In this document: piece by piece, positions 25,743 to 33,919 of the stretch | Layout: each line of letters begins with the position of its first letter | Numbering within the stretch: the first letter of the stretch is position 1 | Assembly: GCF_001544915.2 (NCBI RefSeq) | Contig: NZ_FCOE02000016.1 | Location: 97,825-161,824 of the forward strand | Direction: 5' to 3' | DNA: 64,000 nucleotides | Origin: Caballeronia pedi | GTDB lineage: Bacteria; Pseudomonadota; Gammaproteobacteria; Burkholderiales; Burkholderiaceae | Notes under the pieces: generated by a model | The model's database searches: none | Told to the model about the DNA's origin: nothing | Seen by the model: only the letters and a program-made list of their open reading frames with translations | Position numbers and translations under genes: made by a program

Positions 25743-26567
25743 TCAGATGACGCAGCGCGCGGCGCGATTACGCAACGCACGAATCGCGCTGAATGCGGTA
25801 AGCGCGGATGTCTTGGGATTCGACGGCAGCGGCTTGCCGCACATTTCGAGCGACATCTCGCCGAACGCGCCGCGCGCGACGATCCGATGCACGTTGCGCT
25901 CGACGGCCGGATCGGCGATCAGGCGCACGCGCGTGCCGTCGAGTCCGAGTCCGGCCAGCGCGATGGTCGCCGCGACGTTCGCGTTCTTCGGATAGAGCCG
26001 CGCGGCATCGCGTGCGGTCCCTTCGAAGATGACTCTTTCTTCGGTCAGCGACCGCAGATCGCAGACGTTTTCCGCAGGCGTGCCGAGCCAGCCGAGCGGC
26101 GGCTTGCGGCCCGTGTACTGCACGTCGTCGAGGCCGCCTTCCTTCGCCGCAGCGAGCGCATCGACGCCGCCGATCGCGCCGGACAGCAGCGTGATGGTGG
26201 CCGCGCCTTCGTCGGCGGCATGGAACAAGGCATCGAGCAGACCGGCTTCGGACAGCGCGCCGATCGATGCGACCGCGCAGTCCGTGCCGGACTTGAGCAG
26301 GGGCACGACATGATCGACGAGCGCCGCATGTCCCGCGCATTCGAGCGCGAACTCGGGATGACTCGCGAGTGCATCGACGTGCGACACGACATCGACGTCA
26401 TCGCCGAGCACCGAGCGCACATGAGCGCGATCACGTTCCGGCACGATCACATGCGAGATGCGCACGAGCGGATCGCGATCGACTGCGCGAAACACCGCCG
26501 AGCCGATCGCGCCGAAGCCGATCATCGCGATGTCGATCGCATGCTGTGCATGACGGGGATCACGCAT
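25743..26567 (-). CDS. Aspartate dehydrogenase-like protein (NadX family)
   Basis: A 274-residue oxidoreductase. The N-terminal NAD motif is IAMIGFGAIGSAVFRAV. The family core is AVASIGALSEAGLLDALFHAA, LLSGAIGGVDALAAA and TARDAARLYPKNANVAATIALAG, followed by a histidine segment VERNVHRIVARGAFGEM. Aspartate dehydrogenases interconvert oxaloacetate plus ammonia and aspartate. Its place inside an aromatic ring-hydroxylation operon is unexpected for NAD synthesis. It may instead process an amino or imino acid intermediate of the pathway. It overlaps the ThDP enzyme stop by 8 bp. Confidence 0.8.
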   Translation of the reverse strand: MRDPRHAQHAIDIAMIGFGAIGSAVFRAVDRDPLVRISHVIVPERDRAHVRSVLGDDVDVVSHVDALASHPEFALECAGHAALVDHVVPLLKSGTDCAVASIGALSEAGLLDALFHAADEGAATITLLSGAIGGVDALAAAKEGGLDDVQYTGRKPPLGWLGTPAENVCDLRSLTEERVIFEGTARDAARLYPKNANVAATIALAGLGLDGTRVRLIADPAVERNVHRIVARGAFGEMSLEMCGKPLPSNPKTSALTAFSAIRALRNRAARCVI

Positions 26568-28227
26568 ATTCCGGCTCCTTCGGCTCTTCCTTCTTCACCG
26601 GCGGTCCCGCGAACGCGGTCGCGAACGAGCCGACCGACAGCATGTCCACTTCGACGAGCACCGGACCGTCGATGGCGAGTCCTTCGCGCACGATGTCATC
26701 GGCCTGATCGAGCGACGTGATGCGGCGATGCGCGAGACCGAGGCTCGCGCAGAACTGCGCGAAATCCGGCTGATGCAGATCGACGAACATGCGGCGTCCG
26801 CCATACTGCGCGTCCTGAATGTTGCGGATCACGCCATAGCATTGATCGTTCATCAGCACGATCATCACGTTCGCTTTTTCCTGCACGGCGGTGGCGAGTT
26901 CGCCGACGTTGACCATCAGACCGCCATCGCCGACGAGCGCGACGGTCTTCTTCGCCGCGCCCGAGAGCGCCGCGCCGATCGCCATCTGCATGCCCTGGCC
27001 GATGCCGCCGCCGAGCGCATGCACGCCCGCGCGCGGATTGAAGATCTTCAGCAGGCGATTGCCCCACGTGCTGTTCGAGATCGTGACGTCGCGCACCCAG
27101 TTGTAATCGCGGCCGACCGCGCGTTGCAGCGAATCGACGAGGCGCTTGTACGGTCCCAGTCCCTTCGATACTTCCGCGACCGCTGTTTCCCGCGCGGCGG
27201 CGAGATCGCCCGCGAACGCCGGATCGATGCGGATGCGGCCTTCGAGCAGCGTGGCGAGTTCATCGAGCACGCGCGATGCGTCGCCATGCACGAACAGATC
27301 GTTGCGATAGCCACGGTTGTCGGCGAGCGCATCGGCGTCGACGCGATAGAGCGGTTGCGGCAGCGCGAGCTTGTACTTCAGCGTTTCGTTGCCACGCAGA
27401 CGCGAGCCGACGACGACCAGCGCATCGCAGGTCTTGTAGAACGCCTCGACCGACGGATGCACGTTAAACGCGCCGAGCGTCGCGGGATGATCTTCCGGCA
27501 GCACGCCGCGCCCTTGCACGCTCGTCACGACGCCGAAGCCGAGCTTCACCAGACGCTCGACCGCGCCGCGCGCATGACGCGTGCCGCCGCCGAGCCACAG
27601 CAGCGGGCGTTTGGCGTTCGTCAGTGCATCGGCGAGTTGCTTCACACGCAGGCTGTCATGCGTGAGCGCACCGACATGGGGTGCCGCCAGATCGGCGGGC
27701 CATTCGATTTCGGCAGCCTGAATGTCGATCGGAATCTCCACGCTTACCGGACCCGCAGGCGCGGTCAGCGCGACGCGCACGGCCTCGCGGATCGTCGGCA
27801 ATGCGGTGTCGACGGTACGCACGCGGAACGCGGCCTTCGAGATCGATTGCAGCATCGACAGTTGATCGGGCGCTTCGTGGATATACGCGAGGTCCTGATC
27901 GAGATATTCCGTTTCGATCTGGCCCGTGACATGCAGCAGAGCCGTACCGGCGGTCAGGGCTTCGACCATCGCGCCGGCCGCGTTGCCGGCGGCGGTGCCC
28001 GTCGACGTGAACGCGACGCCTAGTTCGCCCGAGACCCGCGCGAGGCCATCGGCCATGTTCAATGCGCCCGCTTCGCCACGCGCGCCGACATAGCGGATAT
28101 TGCCGCGCCGGCCGATCGCATCGAGAATCGGCATGTTGTGAATCGAGATCACGCCGAACGCCGTGCGTACACCGCATTGTTCGAGGAACGCGGCGATCAG
28201 TTCGCCGACCGTGGTTTTCTTAGACAT
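26560..28227 (-). CDS. Thiamine diphosphate-dependent enzyme (acetolactate synthase/decarboxylase-like)
   Basis: A 555-residue ThDP enzyme with all three domains. Glu52 in VGARGEAGALNMADG is the cofactor-activating glutamate, the central domain follows from about residue 190, and the ThDP/Mg motif GDGGLMVNVGELATAVQEK ends with NDQCYG. It groups with acetolactate-synthase-like, benzoylformate- and hydroxyacyl-lyase-like proteins, so it could decarboxylate a 2-oxo acid or cleave a C-C bond. ATG 28227 was chosen because it starts the conserved domain and overlaps the upstream SDR stop by 8 bp. Substrate unknown. Confidence 0.85.
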   Translation of the reverse strand: MSKKTTVGELIAAFLEQCGVRTAFGVISIHNMPILDAIGRRGNIRYVGARGEAGALNMADGLARVSGELGVAFTSTGTAAGNAAGAMVEALTAGTALLHVTGQIETEYLDQDLAYIHEAPDQLSMLQSISKAAFRVRTVDTALPTIREAVRVALTAPAGPVSVEIPIDIQAAEIEWPADLAAPHVGALTHDSLRVKQLADALTNAKRPLLWLGGGTRHARGAVERLVKLGFGVVTSVQGRGVLPEDHPATLGAFNVHPSVEAFYKTCDALVVVGSRLRGNETLKYKLALPQPLYRVDADALADNRGYRNDLFVHGDASRVLDELATLLEGRIRIDPAFAGDLAAARETAVAEVSKGLGPYKRLVDSLQRAVGRDYNWVRDVTISNSTWGNRLLKIFNPRAGVHALGGGIGQGMQMAIGAALSGAAKKTVALVGDGGLMVNVGELATAVQEKANVMIVLMNDQCYGVIRNIQDAQYGGRRMFVDLHQPDFAQFCASLGLAHRRITSLDQADDIVREGLAIDGPVLVEVDMLSVGSFATAFAGPPVKKEEPKEPEYA

Positions 28228-29029
28228 GACGAGCAAAGCCTCCGGAAACATCGATATGGCTGCCGGTCGTGTACGACGACAGCGTTGTTGCGAGATAAAA
28301 GAGCGCCTGAGCCGCTTCTTCGGGCAAGCCGAAGCGGCCGAGCGGAATGTGTTTCTTGCGCGCGAGCTCGGCGGTCCATTGCTGCCAGCTTTGACGCGGC
28401 TCTTGCGCATTTTGTAGGTAGTCCTCATAACGTCGCTTCCACTGTCCCGATTCGACAATGCCGATCAGAATCGAATTCACGCGGATGCGTTGCGGCGCGA
28501 ACTCCGTCGCGAGCGATTTCACGAGGCTCAGCACGCCTGCTCTCGCCGACGAAGTCGCGACCATATGCGATTCGGGTTGCAACGCGAGTAGCGAATTCAC
28601 GCAGACGATCGCGGGCGAGGGCGCGTCCTTCAGCATCGGCAGAAAGGCGCGTGTCGGACGGATGATGCTGAAGTACTTCAGTTCCAGTTCATCGCGCCAG
28701 GCGTCGTCGGTGGTGTCGGCGAAGGTGGACACGCGGCCTTGTCCCGCGTTGTTCACCAGCATGTCGACGCGGCCAAAACGCTCCATTACGCGTGCGGCGA
28801 ATGCGTTCACGTGGCTCTCATCGAGCACGTCGCAACGTGAAGCGAGCAATTGCGCTTGCGGAAATTCCTTTGCGAGTACGGCTTGCGCGGCTTCGAGCCG
28901 TTCGCCGTCGCGTCCGCAAATGGCCACCGACGCGCCCGCTTGCAGGAACAAACGCGCCGTCGCGAAGCCGATGCCCGACGAACCGCCGGTCACGACCGCA
29001 ACTTGCCCTGAAAGATCGATCTGAATCAT
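28220..29029 (-). CDS. SDR family protein lacking the Tyr-Lys catalytic pair
   Basis: A 269-residue Rossmann protein of the classical SDR class. The cofactor motif VTGGSSGIGFAT is at about 14-25 and LVNNAGQG at 91-98. The serine in CVNSLLA is kept, but the usual YxxxK is T159-SSA-R163, so both catalytic residues are replaced (Tyr to Thr, Lys to Arg). It may have a changed mechanism or a binding role. It overlaps the IclR stop by 4 bp and the ThDP enzyme start by 8 bp. Position in the operon still suggests a redox step, perhaps in concert with the intact SDR at 31308. Confidence 0.82.
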   Translation of the reverse strand: MIQIDLSGQVAVVTGGSSGIGFATARLFLQAGASVAICGRDGERLEAAQAVLAKEFPQAQLLASRCDVLDESHVNAFAARVMERFGRVDMLVNNAGQGRVSTFADTTDDAWRDELELKYFSIIRPTRAFLPMLKDAPSPAIVCVNSLLALQPESHMVATSSARAGVLSLVKSLATEFAPQRIRVNSILIGIVESGQWKRRYEDYLQNAQEPRQSWQQWTAELARKKHIPLGRFGLPEEAAQALFYLATTLSSYTTGSHIDVSGGFARHV

Positions 29030-29886
29030 TGCAACCCCAGAGACTTCATGTATCGGCTCGACGCTGAAGCACGCGTGGCCGGACGATAGTTGAGACGCAT
29101 CGAGAGCGCATCGGCGGCTTCGCGAACCTTGTCGATGAGTCCGCTGCCGAGTAACGCGGCGTCGATTTCGGGACGCGGGATCGTCGTCGTGATGACAGCG
29201 ACAATGCGCCCGGTGTCGTTGCGAACCGGCGCGGTGACGACCGAAATGCCGCGCTCGAACGACGATTGACTCGTTGCGAAACCGCGTTCGGCGTCTTCTT
29301 TCACGCGCTCGTAGAGTTCCTCGACCGTTTCAGGCGTCGACTTCGTGAAGCGCTCCAGATGTTGTTCCGGATAAAGCACGCGCAGTTCATCGAGCGAGAG
29401 ATCGCCCATCAATACGTGACCGTGCGTCGTGGCATGCGCGGGCAGTCGCGTGCCGACGTTCACCTTCACCGAGCTGAAGATCGGCGCATGACTCTGCGCC
29501 TTCGCGACGAACACGACATCGCGGCCATCGCGAATGAGAATGTGACTCGTGAGACCGGTCGCATCGCGCAGCGCTTCGATGATCGGGAGGCCGAGATCGG
29601 TCAGCTCGAGCGAACTCAGATATTCGAAGCCGAGACGCAGCACAGCGACGCCGAGGCGATAGTTGCGGTCCTTGTCCGCGCGCTCCAGAAAGCCGAGCGA
29701 TTCGAGTGTCTGAAGCAGACGGAAAACCGTCGTGCGCGGAATGCCGAGACGCCGCGACAATTCGGGCGCGCCGAGCACGGGTTCGCGCGGCGAGAACTCG
29801 GTGAGAATCTTCAGTCCGCGTTCGAGGCCCGGCACGATATAAGTCGGCTCGCTCTTGTCGGCTTCTTCCGTGGCGAGGGATGTCAT
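29026..29886 (-). CDS. IclR family regulator inside the Rieske operon (PcaR/PobR-like)
   Basis: A 286-residue IclR protein. VPGLERGLKILTEFSPREPVLGAPELSRRLGIPRTTVFRLLQTLESLGFLER covers the HTH domain (about 18-70; the whole is cited here in pieces: VPGLERGLKILTEF, LSRRLGIPRTTVFRL). The effector domain has VGTRLPAHATTHGHVLMG and SSFERGISVVTAPV. The gene is embedded between the hydrolase and SDR genes with 4-bp overlaps on both sides, so it is made with the enzymes. It is a close paralogue of the regulator at 35267. Relatives activate aromatic-acid pathways when bound to their ligand. Confidence 0.87.
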   Translation of the reverse strand: MTSLATEEADKSEPTYIVPGLERGLKILTEFSPREPVLGAPELSRRLGIPRTTVFRLLQTLESLGFLERADKDRNYRLGVAVLRLGFEYLSSLELTDLGLPIIEALRDATGLTSHILIRDGRDVVFVAKAQSHAPIFSSVKVNVGTRLPAHATTHGHVLMGDLSLDELRVLYPEQHLERFTKSTPETVEELYERVKEDAERGFATSQSSFERGISVVTAPVRNDTGRIVAVITTTIPRPEIDAALLGSGLIDKVREAADALSMRLNYRPATRASASSRYMKSLGLQ

Positions 29887-30743
29887 GGTGTTACTCCGTC
29901 TTTCATGTGACATTCGATGCCCTGGCAAAACGCATCGATCAGCGTCGTGTAGACAGCGGGCGATTCGACATAACCCGCGTGTCCGGCACGCGGAATGACT
30001 TGCAGGCTGACGTGCGCGGCCTGCGCGATGGGCGCGCACGCTTCGGGCGGCGTGATCGTGTCTTCGGCGCCCACCGCCACGGCGATGCGTCCGTGAAAGC
30101 GCGCGATATCCACTGCGAGATGCGCGTTCGCGAGCAGATGCGTCGCTTGCGCGTAGCCCTCGGGCACGATGCGCGCCATGTTCCAGCGCACCCATTCGCG
30201 TGCGGTTTCATCGGCGTATTGCGAGACCATGTTCGCGCTGCGCTCGCGCGCGAGTCCTTGCGGGCCGAGTTCGGCGAGCATCTTCAAACGCGCGTCGCGT
30301 TTCGACTCGCGCAAGTCCTTCGATGCAGCGCCGTAACCCGCAGCGGGCGATATCAGCATCAGGCCCGCGACACGCTCCGGCATATCGGCGGCGAACGAAC
30401 CCGCGATGATCGCGCCCAGCGAATGACCGACGAGCACGCAGCGCGTGACGCCCAGCGCATCGAGCCACGCGGACAACGCGTTCGCGTAATCGGACGCAAT
30501 CGGCGATTCACTCGTCACGCGACTGGATACGCCGTATCCCGGCGCATCCCACGCGAGCACGCGACGCTTCGCACCGAGCACGTCGAGTTGCCGCAGCCAC
30601 GACGCCGCGCCCGAGCCGATCCCGTGCAGCAACACGACGGGCAGGGTGCGCAGATGCATCGCACCTGCCTCGCGATAGCCCGTGATGCCGTGCGTGGTGC
30701 CGATTCGCATATCGGCGAACGAGGCGAGCGTCTCGATGTTCAT
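29883..30743 (-). CDS. Alpha/beta hydrolase (meta-cleavage product hydrolase-like)
   Basis: A 286-residue alpha/beta hydrolase. Oxyanion motif LLHGIGSGAASW (39-50), nucleophile elbow GHSLG with Ser108, acid near VGAEDTITPP, and the catalytic histidine in PRAGHAGYVESP. The size and motifs fit carbon-carbon hydrolases of meta-cleavage pathways as well as simple esterases and lactonases. Together with the extradiol dioxygenase of the same operon, hydrolysis of a ring-cleavage product is the best guess. Gap to the cupin gene is 7 bp, and its stop overlaps the IclR start (ATGA). Confidence 0.84.
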   Translation of the reverse strand: MNIETLASFADMRIGTTHGITGYREAGAMHLRTLPVVLLHGIGSGAASWLRQLDVLGAKRRVLAWDAPGYGVSSRVTSESPIASDYANALSAWLDALGVTRCVLVGHSLGAIIAGSFAADMPERVAGLMLISPAAGYGAASKDLRESKRDARLKMLAELGPQGLARERSANMVSQYADETAREWVRWNMARIVPEGYAQATHLLANAHLAVDIARFHGRIAVAVGAEDTITPPEACAPIAQAAHVSLQVIPRAGHAGYVESPAVYTTLIDAFCQGIECHMKDGVTP

Positions 30744-30750
30744 CGCAGCC

Positions 30751-31278
30751 TCAGCGCTTGAGCTTCGCCAAAGGCGAATCCGGCGGATACGTCGGCGTGA
30801 TCGGCTTCGATGCGCCGAGCATCACGCACATCAGCGCGTCTTCCTCGCCGATGTTGATCTCCGTGCGATACACGCCCGGCGGCACGGAAATGAGATCGCG
30901 CTCGCCGAGCACGGCTTCCCACGTCTGTCCGTCCTTCTCGCAGACCACTTTCATCTTGCCGCGCAAGACGAAGAAGATTTCTTCAACGTCGACATGAATA
31001 TGGCTCGGCCCGATGTTGCCGGCGGGAATGACCATCGTCGAAAACGTGAAGCTGCCCGAGGGGACCGTGTTCATGTCCTTCGCGACGCCGGTGCCGCCCG
31101 TGCCGACATAGCGCATCTGCGCGCGGCGATATTTCGGGTCGTAATCGGCCTGGAACTTGAGCGCGTCCCAGTCGTAGCGGCGCGTTTCGAGGCGCGCGAC
31201 GCGCGACTCCATCCATTGCTCGAAGCTCGCTTCGGCGGGCTGGTCCCACGATTTACGTTCGATGTCTGCATCGGCCAT
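30751..31278 (-). CDS. Cupin domain protein
   Basis: A 175-residue protein with one cupin barrel in its C-terminal two thirds. The first motif GPSHIHVDVEEIFFVLRGKMKVV supplies two His and a Glu as metal ligands, and the second motif is LGERDLISVPPGVYRTEIN, where the usual His is not evident. An N-terminal helical segment of about 70 residues (WMESRVARLETRRYDWDALK) precedes it. It lies between an SDR and the hydrolase in the Rieske operon. It could be a dioxygenase, isomerase or ligand-binding protein; no function can be fixed. Confidence 0.78.
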   Translation of the reverse strand: MADADIERKSWDQPAEASFEQWMESRVARLETRRYDWDALKFQADYDPKYRRAQMRYVGTGGTGVAKDMNTVPSGSFTFSTMVIPAGNIGPSHIHVDVEEIFFVLRGKMKVVCEKDGQTWEAVLGERDLISVPPGVYRTEINIGEEDALMCVMLGASKPITPTYPPDSPLAKLKR

Positions 31279-31307
31279 TGCTTTCTCCAGGTTCTATGTA
31301 GAGCGAA

Positions 31308-32060
31308 TCAATTCATCACGAAGCCGCCGTTCACCGGCAGCAGCTGGCCCGTCACGAAGCGCGCGGCATCCGAGAGGAGAAACAGCGCGGGACCGTTCAC
31401 GTCGTCGGGCACTTGCGCGCGCGTCAGTGCGCGGCCTTTGAGGTAGTACTCGTGGCGCTCGGCGGGCACGTAGGCGGTGGCTTCCACTTCGGTGAGGCCG
31501 GGCGCGATTGCATTGACGGTCACGTTGCTCGCGCCGAACTCGCGGGCGAGCGAACGCGTCATTGCGATCACGGCGCCCTTGCTCGCGACATAGGCAAGCA
31601 GCTTTGGTGCGCCCCACATTGCCGTATCCGACGCGATGTTCACGATCGCACCGTGTCCCGATTCCTTCAGATGCGGCAGGCAGGCGACGCTCATCAGCCA
31701 CGCGCCGCGCACGTTGACGTTCATCACGGCGTCCCACGTTTGTGGCGTGAGTTCATCGGCGGACTTGCCGCCCGAGTTGGTGATCGCGGCGTTGTTGATG
31801 AGGCCATCGAGACCGCCCAGCGCTTTCACGCTTGCATCGACGAACGCGGAGATGCTCTGCGGCTCGTTCAGATCGAGCGGGAAGAAGTGCGCATTGGGCA
31901 GTTCACGCGCGAGCGCTTCGCCTTCCGCATGCAGCACGTCGCCGAACGCAACGCGCGCGCCGCTCTCGACGAGCGCCTTGACGAACGCCGCGCCGAGTCC
32001 GCGAGCGCCGCCCGTCACGAGCACGCGACGGCCATCGAGCGCATTCGACGCGTCACGCAT
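31308..32060 (-). CDS. SDR family dehydrogenase (probable cis-dihydrodiol dehydrogenase role)
   Basis: A 250-residue classical SDR with an intact active site: VTGGARGLGAAF cofactor loop, NNAAITNSGG, Ser in NIASDTAMW, and YVASK as the YxxxK pair. C-terminal GQLLPVNGGFVMN. It follows the Rieske oxygenase with an 8-bp overlap, where a cis-dihydrodiol dehydrogenase would be expected to re-aromatise the oxygenase product to a catechol. That role is inference from order; similar SDRs oxidise many alcohols. Confidence 0.83.
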   Translation of the reverse strand: MRDASNALDGRRVLVTGGARGLGAAFVKALVESGARVAFGDVLHAEGEALARELPNAHFFPLDLNEPQSISAFVDASVKALGGLDGLINNAAITNSGGKSADELTPQTWDAVMNVNVRGAWLMSVACLPHLKESGHGAIVNIASDTAMWGAPKLLAYVASKGAVIAMTRSLAREFGASNVTVNAIAPGLTEVEATAYVPAERHEYYLKGRALTRAQVPDDVNGPALFLLSDAARFVTGQLLPVNGGFVMN

Positions 32061-33117
32061 GAGCGTGCTCCGTGTTCTTCGGCAGCGCCTCGAGCGCGGC
32101 GAGATGCTGCTGCGCGCGCTGCTTCAGCATGCGACGCACACGCGTCATGCCGACATCGTGCTGATAGAGGAATTCGTGATTGCGCGCGTTCGGCGCGAGG
32201 CTTTCGAGCACGTAACGGTCTTGTTCCAGCACGGCCCAATGCAGCCCTTCGAGGCGATTGCGATACAGGAAGCGCCACGCATCGCGCTGCCATCCCGAGA
32301 CCTTGCGCGTGCGCCAGAAATAGACTTGGCAATTGTCTTCATCGACAGGCGTTGCGAAGCCGATGATCCCGAAGTTACCGCCCGGACCGAACTTCTTCTT
32401 GTACGGAATCGCGAGGCGCATCCACAGGCAGCCGGTTTCACCGAGTTCGACCCAGTCGAAGTTCACGTCGCGCTGATTGACCTTTTCGAACATCAGACCC
32501 GTATCGGTCTTGCGCACGCGCATGTCCGCCTGCTTGTCGCCTTCGGCCATCGAGTGCGACGTCGCGTGCAGATACGCACCGTGCATCGGGTCCATCACGT
32601 TGTCGATCGCGTACTGGTAATTGCACTTCCAGTGCGACATGCACAGGAAGCTCGCGTATTCGTCGCCGACGAGTTCTTCCGGCAGCACGAGCGGCGCGGG
32701 TTCCTTGTTGGCGTCATCGCCGAACCAGAGGAAGATCGCGCCCGCGTGTTCCTCGACGGGGTACGACTTCACGCACTTCTGGCCTTCGAGCGGACACGCC
32801 GACACGGCGGGCACTTTCTGCACGGTGCCGCTGCCATCGATTTCGATGCCGTGATACCAGCACGCAACGCTGCCGCCGAGATTCCAGCCGAGCGACAGAC
32901 GCGCGCCGCGATGCGGGCAGCGGTCTTCGAGCGCGTGCACTTTGCCTTCGTGGTCGCGCCAGAGCACGATCTGATCGCCAAGGCGCGTCAGGCCGATGGG
33001 CGCATTCGCCACTTGCCAGCTCGGCGCGACGGGATACCAGTAGTTACGCAGGCCGCGATCGAGATACCACTGAACGGGATCGGCTGCGGTCGTTGTGGAT
33101 TGCTGAGGGGACGTCAT
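32053..33117 (-). CDS. Rieske non-heme iron oxygenase, alpha-type (single-subunit class)
   Basis: A 354-residue oxygenase. The Rieske centre is CPHRGARLSLG (Cys67, His69) with CWYHG (Cys86, His89). The mononuclear iron site is DNVMDPMHGAYLH, with Asp172/Asp176 and ligands His179 and His184. The short length and lack of a beta-subunit gene point to the homo-oligomeric phthalate/vanillate/carbazole-type group. It is the third gene of a 14-gene operon that also supplies the ferredoxin and its reductase. It should hydroxylate or demethylate an aromatic or related compound, and the substrate is unknown. Confidence 0.9.
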   Translation of the reverse strand: MTSPQQSTTTAADPVQWYLDRGLRNYWYPVAPSWQVANAPIGLTRLGDQIVLWRDHEGKVHALEDRCPHRGARLSLGWNLGGSVACWYHGIEIDGSGTVQKVPAVSACPLEGQKCVKSYPVEEHAGAIFLWFGDDANKEPAPLVLPEELVGDEYASFLCMSHWKCNYQYAIDNVMDPMHGAYLHATSHSMAEGDKQADMRVRKTDTGLMFEKVNQRDVNFDWVELGETGCLWMRLAIPYKKKFGPGGNFGIIGFATPVDEDNCQVYFWRTRKVSGWQRDAWRFLYRNRLEGLHWAVLEQDRYVLESLAPNARNHEFLYQHDVGMTRVRRMLKQRAQQHLAALEALPKNTEHAHA

Positions 33118-33134
33118 GGGGAAGTGCTCCTTCT

Positions 33135-33443
33135 TTATTCAGCGAGCGTGCGAAGTTCGGCGGCGAGACGATCGGCGGTCCATGCGGTGCCTTCCGGCGT
33201 GCGGAAGCCGTCCTTGTTCAAGCCCGCGACCACTTGCTCCAGCTCCAGCGCGCCCGCTTCGAAGACGCGTTCGAGCGCATCGCCGAAGTCGTTTTCGTAT
33301 TGCGTCGGCTCGGCACGGCGCGTCTGCCAGATGAAGTTTTCGGTTTCACCCGGCTTCTCGATCACGCCCTTGCCCGCGACGTTGTTCGGCTGCGGCGCGA
33401 GCCACGGCTTGAGATTCGGGTTGAAGTTCACGACTTTTTCCAT
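33135..33443 (-). CDS. Small protein with recombinase-type helix-turn-helix
   Basis: A 102-residue protein from ATG 33443 (the frame is open further upstream but would enter the ferredoxin gene). The N-terminal half (NPNLKPWLAPQPNNVAGKGVIEKPGETENF) is proline-rich and extended. The C-terminal GLNKDGFRTPEGTAWTADRLAAELRTL resembles the recombinase-type HTH that reads a GxxTxxGxxW pattern in serine recombinases. It lies one base after the ferredoxin and 17 bp before the oxygenase, so it belongs to the enzyme complex or its control rather than to DNA recombination. Small proteins of this type occur next to Rieske genes in Burkholderiales, as far as I recall. Confidence 0.72.
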   Translation of the reverse strand: MEKVVNFNPNLKPWLAPQPNNVAGKGVIEKPGETENFIWQTRRAEPTQYENDFGDALERVFEAGALELEQVVAGLNKDGFRTPEGTAWTADRLAAELRTLAE

Positions 33444-33444
33444 G

Positions 33445-33762
33445 TCACGCCACCTTGATCTGGATTTCTTCGCCGGCAAGGCGCACCGAATACGTCTTCA
33501 GGTCGCGGCCGCCGGGCTCTTTCAGGCATTTGCCCGTGGGGATGTGAAACACCGCTTCATGCAGCGGGCATTCGACGGTGTCGCCATCGACGAAACCCTG
33601 CGTCAGCAATGCATATGCATGCGGGCAGACGTTTTCGAGCGCGTACAGCGCGTCGCCCACTTTGTAGATACCGATTTCCGCGCCGTCATCGAGCTTGAAT
33701 TCGATCGGTGCGTCTTCCGACAGATCGCCGGCTTGCCCGGCGCAGCGCCATTGTTCAGACAT
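33445..33762 (-). CDS. Rieske-type [2Fe-2S] ferredoxin
   Basis: A 105-residue electron carrier. The cluster ligands are CPHAYALL (Cys46, His48) and CPLHEAVFH (Cys65, His68). The sequence DGDTVECPLHEAVFHIPTGKCL is typical of BphA3/NirD-like ferredoxins. It is the first gene of the operon and should take electrons from the reductase at 22051 and give them to the oxygenase at 32053. The start follows AAAGGG on the minus strand. Confidence 0.92.
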   Translation of the reverse strand: MSEQWRCAGQAGDLSEDAPIEFKLDDGAEIGIYKVGDALYALENVCPHAYALLTQGFVDGDTVECPLHEAVFHIPTGKCLKEPGGRDLKTYSVRLAGEEIQIKVA

Positions 33763-33790
33763 CTTTCACCCTTTTCTCTGGTTCGTCTGC

Positions 33791-33814
33791 GTTCCACTAA
33801 AGGAACATCAGTTC
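33791..33814. promoter_or_regulatory. Overlapping GTTCC/GGAAC dyads downstream of Rieske promoter
   Basis: GTTCC-ACTAAA-GGAAC runs into GAAC-ATCA-GTTC, sharing the GAAC half. Both lie between the TATAAT of the Rieske operon and its first start codon, a place typical for repression. The element uses the same GGAAC half-site as the xsc leader dyad. Confidence 0.5.
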
Positions 33815-33904
33815 GTGTATGGGCATTATAGGAGTGGTCCAAGCGCGGGAAAATAAAAATCGCGATATCTAGGTGAAAACACTGAATGCGCGACGTTTAA
33901 AAGC

Positions 33905-33919
33905 GGAACGATACGTTTC
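33905..33919. promoter_or_regulatory. Candidate IclR operator GGAAC-N5-GTTTC
   Basis: An imperfect dyad, GGAAC-GATAC-GTTTC, about 75 bp upstream of the Rieske operon -10. It matches the spacing of the elements at 1242 and 2297 and could be an activator site for either IclR paralogue. This rests on pattern similarity only. Confidence 0.4.

Noticed and set aside
24198..26720. A plus-strand open frame of 840 codons opposite the VOC, ALDH and AspDH genes
   Set aside because: Arg/Asp/His-rich shadow of three coding genes; no start signal and no recognisable domain.
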